A stretch of 7,830 bases of DNA, taken from contig JACROX010000066.1 of NCBI GenBank assembly GCA_016214225.1, positions 1-7,830 of the forward strand. Direction: 5' to 3'. The notes beneath the pieces were generated by a model. It made no database searches. It was not told the DNA's origin and saw only the letters and a program-made list of their open reading frames with translations. Of this stretch, positions 1-5,961 are shown piece by piece. Source of the DNA: Candidatus Peregrinibacteria bacterium (GTDB lineage Bacteria > Patescibacteriota > Gracilibacteria > UBA1369 > LOWO2-01-FULL-3). The position numbers were made by a program, and so were the translations under genes. Position 1 is the first letter of the stretch, and each line of letters opens with the position of its first letter.

Positions 1-48
1 AAGACTCGCGGAGCTCGCTTGAGTTCCGGCTGCGGACCGATTTTCTCG
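1..48. repeat. GC-rich palindromic block downstream of pheT, cut by the window edge
   Basis: This stretch lies directly after the pheT stop codon and is much richer in G and C than the coding sequence beside it. It contains an inverted repeat at 4-24 (ACTCGCG paired with CGC-tt-GAGT, two bases bulged) and a second small hairpin at 25-36 (TCCG-GCTG-CGGA). It shares AGCTCGCTT, a following hairpin, GATT and TCTCGCT, in that order, with the insertion inside pheT. It may be a related repeat copy or a transcription terminator without a U-run. Its left boundary is not visible. Confidence 0.35.
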
Positions 49-525
49 CTACTTTCCTCTTATCACTCCCCCCAGTTTTTCTAAATTTGAAAAAATTTTT
101 TTCTGTATGTCTGTCATTTCTTGATCCGTGAGAGTGCGATCTTCGGCTTGCAAAGTTATACTGAAGGCTACCGCTTTTTTATCGTCTTCTATATTTTTGC
201 CTTCATAGATATCGAAAAGATTTGTTTCTTTTATTAAATTTTTGTCCGAATTTTTTATTACTTCTTCTATTGTTTTCACTTCAACTTTTGAGTCGATTAA
301 AACCGACACGTCTATTTTTATGCTTGGGAATCGCGCGAGTTTTTTGTAAGGGCTTGTTCGCGAGGCGAGTTTTAGAATTTCGGTAAAATTAATTTCGAAT
401 CCCGCTATTGAGAAATTTTCAAGTGAGTAATTTTTTAGCACTGTCGGACGAAGGGCGTAGGCTTTCGCGAGAGTTTGCGCTGATGTGTCTATGAAACTTA
501 TTGCTTTTGAGGGGTTCGCGTACAT
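49..525 (-). CDS. pheT: Phenylalanyl-tRNA synthetase beta subunit, C-terminal part (out of frame with the main part)
   Basis: This is the C-terminal end of the PheT beta subunit, which with PheS charges tRNA-Phe in the cytoplasm. Residues about 65-158 form the FDX-ACB domain that contacts the tRNA anticodon. Visible hallmarks are the RFPSIKIDVSVLID stretch, NLFDIYEGK and the EDRTLTDQEM segment. Residues 1-60 match the end of the domain before it, with ANPSKA where other PheT proteins have HPGRSA. The ATG at 525 is an internal methionine, not a true start: the same frame is open back to a stop at 583-585, adding NIKNLKEAKGVDKA and overlapping the end of the main pheT frame. Restoring one protein needs a -1 shift between about 554 and 585. 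Relative to E. coli PheT, about 45 residues are missing before this fragment. It may be expressed by frameshifting, be part of a decayed gene, or reflect an assembly error. Confidence 0.85.
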   Translation of the reverse strand: MYANPSKAISFIDTSAQTLAKAYALRPTVLKNYSLENFSIAGFEINFTEILKLASRTSPYKKLARFPSIKIDVSVLIDSKVEVKTIEEVIKNSDKNLIKETNLFDIYEGKNIEDDKKAVAFSITLQAEDRTLTDQEMTDIQKKIFSNLEKLGGVIRGK

Positions 526-551
526 GGCTTTGTCTACCCCTTTTGCTTCTT

Positions 552-2486
552 TTAAATTTTTAATATTAAGGTTCCCGTGTCTTTATATGTTCTCCCTATT
601 TCATAGAGCCTTATTTCGTCGAAGTATTTTGTGTTTGATTCCAGATTTTTTAACAGATTCGGAATAAGCGATGTCGCCAAATGCGTTTGTTCTTCGGAAA
701 GACTGTTGAGTAATTTTAAGTGCGATTTTTCCGTCATTAAGCATTTTTCAAAATCCTTTTTCCCGTAAAATGAGTAATTGTATATTTCATCAAAACCGAG
801 TCCGTAAGACATAAATTCGCGCGCGCGGTGTTTTTTAAATCGCTCCGTATTTTCCATCGGGAGTTTTGTCGGGAGAGTTGGAAGCGACGGCGGAATTTTT
901 TCATAGCCAAACATTCTGGCTATTTCTTCTATTAAGTCGTCTTCGAAAAGAACGTCTTTTGTGGCTCTGAAGCTGGGGATTTCCACTGTGAAGCCTTGAG
1001 CTTTTTGCAAAACTTTAAATTCGAGACTTTTCAAAATTTCCATAATTTCTTTTTTTGAAATCTCAACTCCAATTTTTGAAATGATGGTTTTGTAATTTAA
1101 ATTTATTTTCAAAGGTTTTTTGTTGAACTTGCCTTTGTCCGTTATCGGGCCCGCGATAACGGCTTTTGGGCAAATTTTTAAAATCAGTTCGGCGGCTCTT
1201 TTTATCGCGAGTTCAGCTAAATTCGGATCGAGCGCTTTTTCAAATCTTTGGACAGACTCTGTTCTAAGGCCTAATTTCGTGGACGCGCGTCTGACCGAAG
1301 AGGCGCTGAAATTCGCGGATTCGAGAATAATGGAGGTTGTGTTTTTATTTATTTCACTGTTTTCTCCTCCCATTACTCCCGCGATCGCGACAGGTTTTTC
1401 ATGATCAGCGATCACTAACATTTCTTCTGACAGTATTCTTTCTTTGTTGTCGAGCGATGTTATTTTTTCTCCTTTTTTTGCTCTTCTCACGACAATACCT
1501 TTCTTAATATAACTTTTGTCGAACGCGTGCATCGGCTGTCCAAGTTCGGCGAGAATGTAATTTGTTACATCAACTATGTTGTTGTGCGTTCCATGCCCTG
1601 TGGCTTTTAGTCTTGTTTTAAGCCAATCCGGAGACTCCTCAACTTTTATGTTGTTGATTATCAGTCCGCAATATCTTGGGCAAAGATCCTCCGCTTCTAT
1701 TTTTAAACCTATCTTCTCTCCCGTGGATGGAATTTTTACTTTTGGAGAAATCGGCTTGAATTTACTCTTTGTGATTGCCGCGATTTCGCGCGCGATTCCG
1801 TAATGTCCCCAAAGATCGGGGCGATGAGTAAGTGATTTGTTGTCGAATTCAAAGATGATATCGTTTTTTCCGAATAGACTTTGAAGAGGCGTCCCGGGTG
1901 CCTGTTTTATGCTTGATAAATCCATTATGTCGCGAGCGCTTGTTGTTTGATAAGCTCGCTTCGTCTCACAACTGGCAGAGCCAGATTGTTCGTCTCGCTG
2001 CGCGCGATTAATTTGTAGGCTTCGGTCGCGGGGGACCCGCTCCCTGCGCGCTCGGCCCGTGGCCTCGCCGTGCGCTCGCATATCCTCAATTCCGATTTCG
2101 TTTCCGGCGCAAATCATCCCGTAACTTTTTTCTCCGCGAATTTTTGTTTCTTCCAATGTTACATATTCTCCTTCTCCATGCCATTTAACTTTCGCGCCCG
2201 GAAGAGACACAGCCACATACATTCCTTCTTTTAAATTTTCTCCGCCGCAAACTATTTGAACGGTTTCTTTTCCTATCGATACTTTCGCGATTTTGAATTT
2301 GTCCGCGTGTGGGTGTTTATGAAGTTCAAGGACATGTCCGACGACCATTTTTTCATATATTTTCCCTTCATCGATTACATTGTCCACCTCCGCTGTTTTT
2401 AAGGTAAGGTCATGTGCCAGCGATTTTCCGTCGACGTTTTTTGGCAATTCAACAAAATCTTTTAACCAGTTTAGAGATACGAGCAT
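552..2486 (-). CDS. pheT: Phenylalanyl-tRNA synthetase beta subunit, main part (frameshifted at 3' end)
   Basis: PheT forms the alpha2-beta2 phenylalanyl-tRNA synthetase with PheS; the beta chain binds tRNA and edits mischarged Tyr-tRNA-Phe. Seen in order: the N-terminal segment MLVSLNWLKDFVELP; an EMAP/OB-type tRNA-binding domain at about residues 40-135 (HPHADKFKIAKV, IVCGGENL, KIRGEKSYGMICA); a foreign-looking insertion at about 137-184; the B3/B4 editing domain at about 205-400 (DNKSLTHRPDLWGHYG, GQPMHAFD, AIAGVMGG); a B5 domain at about 400-540 with FEDDLIEEIARMFGYEKIP; and the start of the catalytic-like module up to YEIGRTYKDTG. The frame then ends early at 552-554 and the remaining domain follows in another frame. 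The ATG lies 1 nt after the pheS stop, so translation is probably coupled to pheS. The family usually has about 800 residues. The identity is certain; the gene's integrity is not. Confidence 0.95.
   Translation of the reverse strand: MLVSLNWLKDFVELPKNVDGKSLAHDLTLKTAEVDNVIDEGKIYEKMVVGHVLELHKHPHADKFKIAKVSIGKETVQIVCGGENLKEGMYVAVSLPGAKVKWHGEGEYVTLEETKIRGEKSYGMICAGNEIGIEDMRAHGEATGRARRERVPRDRSLQINRAQRDEQSGSASCETKRAYQTTSARDIMDLSSIKQAPGTPLQSLFGKNDIIFEFDNKSLTHRPDLWGHYGIAREIAAITKSKFKPISPKVKIPSTGEKIGLKIEAEDLCPRYCGLIINNIKVEESPDWLKTRLKATGHGTHNNIVDVTNYILAELGQPMHAFDKSYIKKGIVVRRAKKGEKITSLDNKERILSEEMLVIADHEKPVAIAGVMGGENSEINKNTTSIILESANFSASSVRRASTKLGLRTESVQRFEKALDPNLAELAIKRAAELILKICPKAVIAGPITDKGKFNKKPLKINLNYKTIISKIGVEISKKEIMEILKSLEFKVLQKAQGFTVEIPSFRATKDVLFEDDLIEEIARMFGYEKIPPSLPTLPTKLPMENTERFKKHRAREFMSYGLGFDEIYNYSFYGKKDFEKCLMTEKSHLKLLNSLSEEQTHLATSLIPNLLKNLESNTKYFDEIRLYEIGRTYKDTGTLILKI
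1935..2078 (-). repeat. In-frame GC-rich insertion element within pheT
   Basis: About 144 nt (48 codons) interrupt pheT between NEIGIED and IMDLS, a linker that is only a few residues long in other PheT proteins. The encoded peptide is rich in Arg, Ala, Gln and Ser (10 Arg and 1 Lys), whereas PheT around it is Lys-rich. The DNA is strikingly GC-rich and carries two hairpins: 1968-1989 (ACAACTGGC-AGA-GCCAG-a-TTGT, one bulged base) and 2028-2040 (GCGGG-GGA-CCCGC). It keeps the frame and brings no stop codon. This resembles the Rickettsia palindromic elements, which insert in frame into protein genes; relation to that family is not claimed. Exact boundaries are uncertain by several codons. Confidence 0.65.
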
Positions 2487-2487
2487 T

Positions 2488-3465
2488 TTAGAATTGTTTA
2501 ATAAATCTTAAATCACTGTTTGTGAGCAAACGTATATCGTCAATTTTATATCTCATCATAACAAGGCGCGTGAGTCCGAATCCGAATGCCCATCCTTGAT
2601 ATTCTTTCGGGTTGATTCCTCCCGCTTTTAAAACATTTTCATGAACCATTCCCGCGCCCATGAATTCCATCCACCCCGAGTGTTTGCATACTCGGCATCC
2701 TTTTCCTTCGCATAATAAACATGAAAAATCCACTTCAAGTCCGGGTTCCACGAACGGGAAATATCCGGGTCTGAATCTCACTTTTACGGGTTGTCCAAAC
2801 AGGCGCGTTAAAAACTGTGCCATTACTCCTTTCAAATGAGACAGAGAAATATCTTTATCTATCAGCAGTCCTTCGACTTGATAAAAAGTCGCGTCGTGGC
2901 TCGCGTCCGTTGCTTCATATCGAAATACGCGACCCGGCACTATGATTCTCAAAGGTGCTCCGTATTTTTCCATTGTTCTAATTTGAGCCGGCGATGTGTG
3001 TGTGCGCAGTACCAGTTTTCCATGGGATTGGTCTTCTTTGGACTGAATGAAAAAAGTGTCTTGCATGTCTCTTGCCGGATGATCTTTCGGAATATTCAGT
3101 CCTTCAAAATTGTAATATTCAGATTCGACTTCCGGTCCATCCATAACCGCGAATCCCATTTGTGAAAAAATTCGCTCCACTTCTTCTTGGACTTGGGAAA
3201 GCGGATGAATGTGCCCGAGTTGTCTTGTTTTTCCCGGGATTGTTGTGTCGAAAAAAGTTTTTCCAAGCTCTTTTTCAATGGATGTGTTTTCAAGCTCTTT
3301 TATCTTATGTTCGAATTCTTTTTCCAGTGAAGTTTTTACTTTATTTGAAAGTTGTCCGACGGTGCGTTTTTCTTCATCCGACAAATCTTTTATTCCGCGT
3401 AAAATCAGCGTGAGTTTTCCTTTTCGTCCGAGAATTTCCGTTTCCAAATTTTGCAAATTTTCCAA
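2488..3465 (-). CDS. pheS: Phenylalanyl-tRNA synthetase alpha subunit
   Basis: PheS is the catalytic chain of phenylalanyl-tRNA synthetase: it activates Phe with ATP and transfers it to tRNA-Phe. Numbered from the TTG at 3463-3465, an N-terminal coiled-coil region covers about 1-65 (LGRKGKLT). The class II core follows: HPARDMQDTFF (129-139), RTHTSPAQIRTM (154-165), motif 2 in RVFRYEATDASHDATFYQVEG's first half (from 179), FRPGYFPFVEPG (231-242) and motif 3 GFGLTRLVMMRY (295-306). Four cysteines (249, 252, 257, 260) form a probable metal-binding knuckle seen in many bacterial PheS. The TTG start is doubtful: the frame runs upstream with typical PheS N-terminal helix residues (IKNLEQKTLNAIKTANN) to an ATT at 3517-3519, beyond which the sequence is HU. 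The native start codon therefore appears lost or replaced. pheT follows after 1 nt. Confidence 0.95.
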   Translation of the reverse strand: MENLQNLETEILGRKGKLTLILRGIKDLSDEEKRTVGQLSNKVKTSLEKEFEHKIKELENTSIEKELGKTFFDTTIPGKTRQLGHIHPLSQVQEEVERIFSQMGFAVMDGPEVESEYYNFEGLNIPKDHPARDMQDTFFIQSKEDQSHGKLVLRTHTSPAQIRTMEKYGAPLRIIVPGRVFRYEATDASHDATFYQVEGLLIDKDISLSHLKGVMAQFLTRLFGQPVKVRFRPGYFPFVEPGLEVDFSCLLCEGKGCRVCKHSGWMEFMGAGMVHENVLKAGGINPKEYQGWAFGFGLTRLVMMRYKIDDIRLLTNSDLRFIKQF

Positions 3466-3488
3466 ATTATTCGCCGTTTTTATCGCGT

Positions 3489-3665
3489 TTAATGTTTTCT
3501 GTTCGAGATTTTTGATAATGTACCGAAACCTGTGATGGTTACATTCTCACCTTTCTTAAGGCTCTTGGTGATCATTCCAAGAACGGAATCCAAAACTGCA
3601 CCAGCAGCTTTCTTTGTAACGCCAGCTGATTCAGCTGAACCTGCTACTAGATCTTGCTTTGTCAT
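3489..3665 (-). pseudogene. Truncated HU-family histone-like DNA-binding protein
   Basis: The 58-codon ORF starts MTKQDLVAGSAESAGVTKKA and reaches KKGENVTITGFGTL at residue 50, the unmistakable N-terminal half of an HU/IHF-family protein, which bends and compacts DNA as a dimer. The helical dimerisation region is present. The beta arms and the C-terminal helix are missing; HU is normally about 90 residues. From residue 51 the frame reads SKISNRKH and stops, and those bases are the start of pheS in another frame (-1 relative to HU). The break therefore falls at about 3516-3520. Its codons look like those of a highly expressed gene, and it contains none of the CGCG tetranucleotides common in neighbouring genes. 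It has its own promoter. No Shine-Dalgarno sequence precedes the ATG. A product, if made, would probably not bind DNA normally. Confidence 0.85.
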
Positions 3666-3690
3666 AGTAGAATTGGTTAGTAGTTAATAT

Positions 3691-3705
3691 GGTTTGATTC
3701 AAACC
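3691..3705 (-). promoter_or_regulatory. 5' end hairpin of the HU-pheS transcript
   Basis: A perfect inverted repeat, GGTTTG-AAT-CAAACC on the minus strand, has a 6-bp stem and a 3-nt loop. It lies at the predicted transcription start of the promoter at 3712-3739, so the mRNA would begin with or within a stem-loop, about 25 nt before the HU start codon. Such 5'-terminal hairpins can protect mRNA from decay. It could also be an operator for a dimeric regulator; nothing in the window distinguishes these. Confidence 0.4.
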
Positions 3706-3711
3706 TCCAGT

Positions 3712-3739
3712 ATTATAGGGGCTTAATAAGCCAAATCAA
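3712..3739 (-). promoter_or_regulatory. Sigma70-type promoter for HU fragment and pheST
   Basis: On the minus strand, TTGATT (3734-3739) and a perfect TATAAT (3712-3717) are separated by 16 nt. Transcription should start near 3705, giving a leader of about 40 nt before the HU ATG. As pheS and pheT follow without any other clear promoter, this probably drives them as well. Confidence 0.65.
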
Positions 3740-3786
3740 GGGATTGTTATCCTAAAAACCCCTAACTACAGGGAAAAACGCATGAT

Positions 3787-3933
3787 TTAGAGTGTTTGAT
3801 GTTGAGTTTTTGGCTTGCTGTTGCGGGAAACTTTTTTGCTTGCTAGAAAGGTAAAGTTGTTTTTAAGCGCACTCTTTAGGCTTTGTTTTGCTGCAAAAGG
3901 GGAATTTGTAAATGGGAAAAGAGGCTCGTTCAT
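3787..3933 (-). CDS. Possible 48-aa basic ORF, function unknown
   Basis: A 48-codon ORF starts with ATG 8 nt after the stop of the Wzy-like gene and ends in TAA. The peptide starts MNEPLFPFTNSPFAAKQ and is basic (Lys, Gln, Ser and Asn rich), with no membrane segment and no motif I recognise. The spacing would suit the last gene of the envelope operon. However, the ORF is short, has no ribosome binding site, and could be chance in a 276-nt intergenic stretch that otherwise holds only the HU promoter and leader. I consider it more likely non-coding than coding. Confidence 0.2.
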   Translation of the reverse strand: MNEPLFPFTNSPFAAKQSLKSALKNNFTFLASKKVSRNSKPKTQHQTL

Positions 3934-3941
3934 GTTATAGG

Positions 3942-5954
3942 CTAGACAGTTTTTGTTATTTCCTTAAGAATGGTTTTTATAAATTCGTATGATTCTTTGT
4001 AATATTTGTGTTTTACGGTGTCGTTTAGCTGATTCGCGACTTCCGCTGTTTCTTTTATCGCGTTTATAAGCTGTGGAGAGTTTTTGAAAAAAAGACGGAA
4101 CTGTTTTTCTTCCGACGGTGTTTTCGGTTTTCCAAATTTCCAGATATCGGAAAGATTTAAATATTTTTCATAAATTGTCAGACTTTCTTTATATTTTTGC
4201 GCGGCTTTGAGGGCGCGCGCGTAGTCGAGAATTATATTCGGACTATTCGGCGCTTTTTGCATGGCCTTTTCAAAATTTTCCATTGACGCGTCATGATTTT
4301 TTTTGAAAGCTTCAATGTTCGCTTTTACGGAAAGCGTGTCCGCTTGGTTTTCTCCTATATTTTTTATGGCCTGCGCAAGGAAAAATTCGGCTGCGTCCAT
4401 GAAATATTGTTTGTCGTTTTGGTCCGCGAATTTTACGGAAATTATCGCGTATTTCGCTGATTTTATTGAGTAATAAGTTTGATCCGGATTCGTTGAAACC
4501 GCTTTTTTGAAATATTCCAAAGCTGTTTTTTTGCCGGCGTCGGATGAATTTGTATATCCTTGATCAAAATAATAATCGGCGAGGAGTGGCTTGATTGTGA
4601 GGTTGTAGATGCCGAAAATTGAGAGCGTTGTTATTAAAATTGCGATGATAATTTTTGCGGGAAATTTTAATGAGATTTTTTGCGTGATTATTTTCTGCGC
4701 GGATATCGCAAAAATTATTCCCATTAAAATAAATTGTTGCAGCCGGATTTCGGTTGTTGAAAAACTGAACATATTGTTTATAAAAAGCATTGTTAGCGAT
4801 ATCGCGGATGCTAAAGATATGGCTTTCATAAGCGGAGTTTCAGTTTTGTTTTTTATGCCGAGACAAATCGCGTAAAAAAGAATCGACAAATACGAGATGA
4901 GGCCAAAGAGTCCGATTGCCGCAGTAGTATCAAGAATCTCATTATGAGCGCGATCGATTGAGTCCGTGAATCTTTCCACTGTCAGTAATTCTTTTGGCGA
5001 AACTTTTGAAAACACCTCCTTGAAATTTTCCATGCCATAGCCAAAAAACGGGCGTTCTTTTATTATTTCAATCGTCGCGGGCCAAATATACGCGCGAGAT
5101 TTCAACGATCTTAAAGATTCCTCCGAAAATGTCAGACGATTTAAAAGTTCGTGATTTTTTATGAAATTTGTTTGTGAAAAAATGTTTATTCCCATAAAGG
5201 TAGCGACGAGAATCAGTGGGATTATCAGAAGTTTTTTGTTTTTTATTATCGCGTAAAAAATAAATCCGACAAAAAGTGCAACCAGCGCGGAGCGCGTAGC
5301 GGTGAGGAAAATCGCGGCCAGAGATATTGCCATTGCGATTATCCAAAAGGTTTTTATTATTTTTCGGGTTGAATATTTTTGTAGAATAAAAAACAGCGGA
5401 AGCGTTATCAGCAAGTACGCGGCCAGAAAATTCGGATTACCCATTGTCCCAACTATTACGCGTCCGTCGAGTATGTCGGTGGAATAATTTGAAAGAAGTC
5501 CCGGGAGAAAATATTGTAAAATCCCCAGCGCGGCGATGAAAAAAGATATAAGACAAATCCATTCAACAAATGTAAATATTTTTCGCGGAGTGTCTTTTTT
5601 GTTTTCGCCAAACGCTGAAATAGTTAGTAGAAAAATCGCGATATAACTTATGAAAGAGATCAATCCTTGTTGTCTTTCATAAGAGCCGAAGATGGCCGTA
5701 TGCGGCTGTAAAGCCAATGTCGTACTGATTATAAGAGAAAGTAAATACAGTCCTAAAAAAATATGGAATTTTTTTGAAAATTTCGGAAAAGAAATTTTTT
5801 TATTTTTAATCGCGTCGATGAAAAACGCTAGTACGCACAAAATTGTGAACGCGTAAAGCGCCGCGATTTTCGGCAGCGCAAAAGTGAGATGCGCTTGCGG
5901 GACCACTATCAGCGGAACCGCAAGCGCTGTGATTGTGAGAAATTTTTTGAGCAT
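3942..5954 (-). CDS. O-antigen ligase / Wzy-like polymerase family membrane protein with TPR-like C-terminus
   Basis: This is a 670-residue inner-membrane protein of the O-antigen ligase/polymerase (Wzy_C) superfamily, whose members join lipid-linked glycans to acceptors or to each other outside the membrane. About a dozen hydrophobic segments span residues 5-450. Family landmarks are GTMGNPNFLAAY (169-180), TATRSALVAL (218-227), the FFGYGMENF stretch (303-311) and AHNEILDTTAAIGLFGL (336-352), where the outer loop and its conserved His lie. Residues about 455-605 form a soluble helical region with TPR-like units (ALEYFKKAVSTNP, SMENFEKAMQKAPN, SLTIYEKYL). This membrane-plus-TPR architecture is known in putative glycan ligases and protein O-oligosaccharyltransferases; acceptor and glycan cannot be read from the sequence. 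It starts 7 nt after the cysteine-rich gene, with no Shine-Dalgarno sequence, so the two are probably one operon. No glycosyltransferase genes lie within the window. Confidence 0.88.
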   Translation of the reverse strand: MLKKFLTITALAVPLIVVPQAHLTFALPKIAALYAFTILCVLAFFIDAIKNKKISFPKFSKKFHIFLGLYLLSLIISTTLALQPHTAIFGSYERQQGLISFISYIAIFLLTISAFGENKKDTPRKIFTFVEWICLISFFIAALGILQYFLPGLLSNYSTDILDGRVIVGTMGNPNFLAAYLLITLPLFFILQKYSTRKIIKTFWIIAMAISLAAIFLTATRSALVALFVGFIFYAIIKNKKLLIIPLILVATFMGINIFSQTNFIKNHELLNRLTFSEESLRSLKSRAYIWPATIEIIKERPFFGYGMENFKEVFSKVSPKELLTVERFTDSIDRAHNEILDTTAAIGLFGLISYLSILFYAICLGIKNKTETPLMKAISLASAISLTMLFINNMFSFSTTEIRLQQFILMGIIFAISAQKIITQKISLKFPAKIIIAILITTLSIFGIYNLTIKPLLADYYFDQGYTNSSDAGKKTALEYFKKAVSTNPDQTYYSIKSAKYAIISVKFADQNDKQYFMDAAEFFLAQAIKNIGENQADTLSVKANIEAFKKNHDASMENFEKAMQKAPNSPNIILDYARALKAAQKYKESLTIYEKYLNLSDIWKFGKPKTPSEEKQFRLFFKNSPQLINAIKETAEVANQLNDTVKHKYYKESYEFIKTILKEITKTV

Positions 5955-5961
5955 TTTGGTT

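Noticed and set aside
552..585. Programmed -1 ribosomal frameshifting in pheT
   Set aside because: No X XXY YYZ slippery heptamer is present in frame at the overlap, no strong downstream hairpin is visible, and residues are missing at the same place, so an error or gene decay is more likely.
1935..2078. Intein or group II intron fragment inside pheT
   Set aside because: The block is only about 48 codons, has no splicing-site residues or intron motifs, and remains open in frame.
2836..3165. Plus-strand ORF of 109 codons opposite pheS
   Set aside because: It lies entirely antisense to a well-conserved part of pheS and its peptide has no recognisable features; the same holds for the other plus-strand ORFs opposite pheT, the Wzy-like gene and the cysteine-rich gene.
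3754..3773. Rho-independent terminator on the minus strand (CCCT-GTAGTT-AGGG followed by five T after a G)
   Set aside because: The stem has only 4 bp; it is in the right place after the envelope operon but too weak to call.
3666..3941. tRNA, other structured RNA or CRISPR repeats in the intergenic region
   Set aside because: I found no cloverleaf-like pairing, no T-loop motif and no regularly spaced repeats; only short hairpins and the HU promoter are visible.
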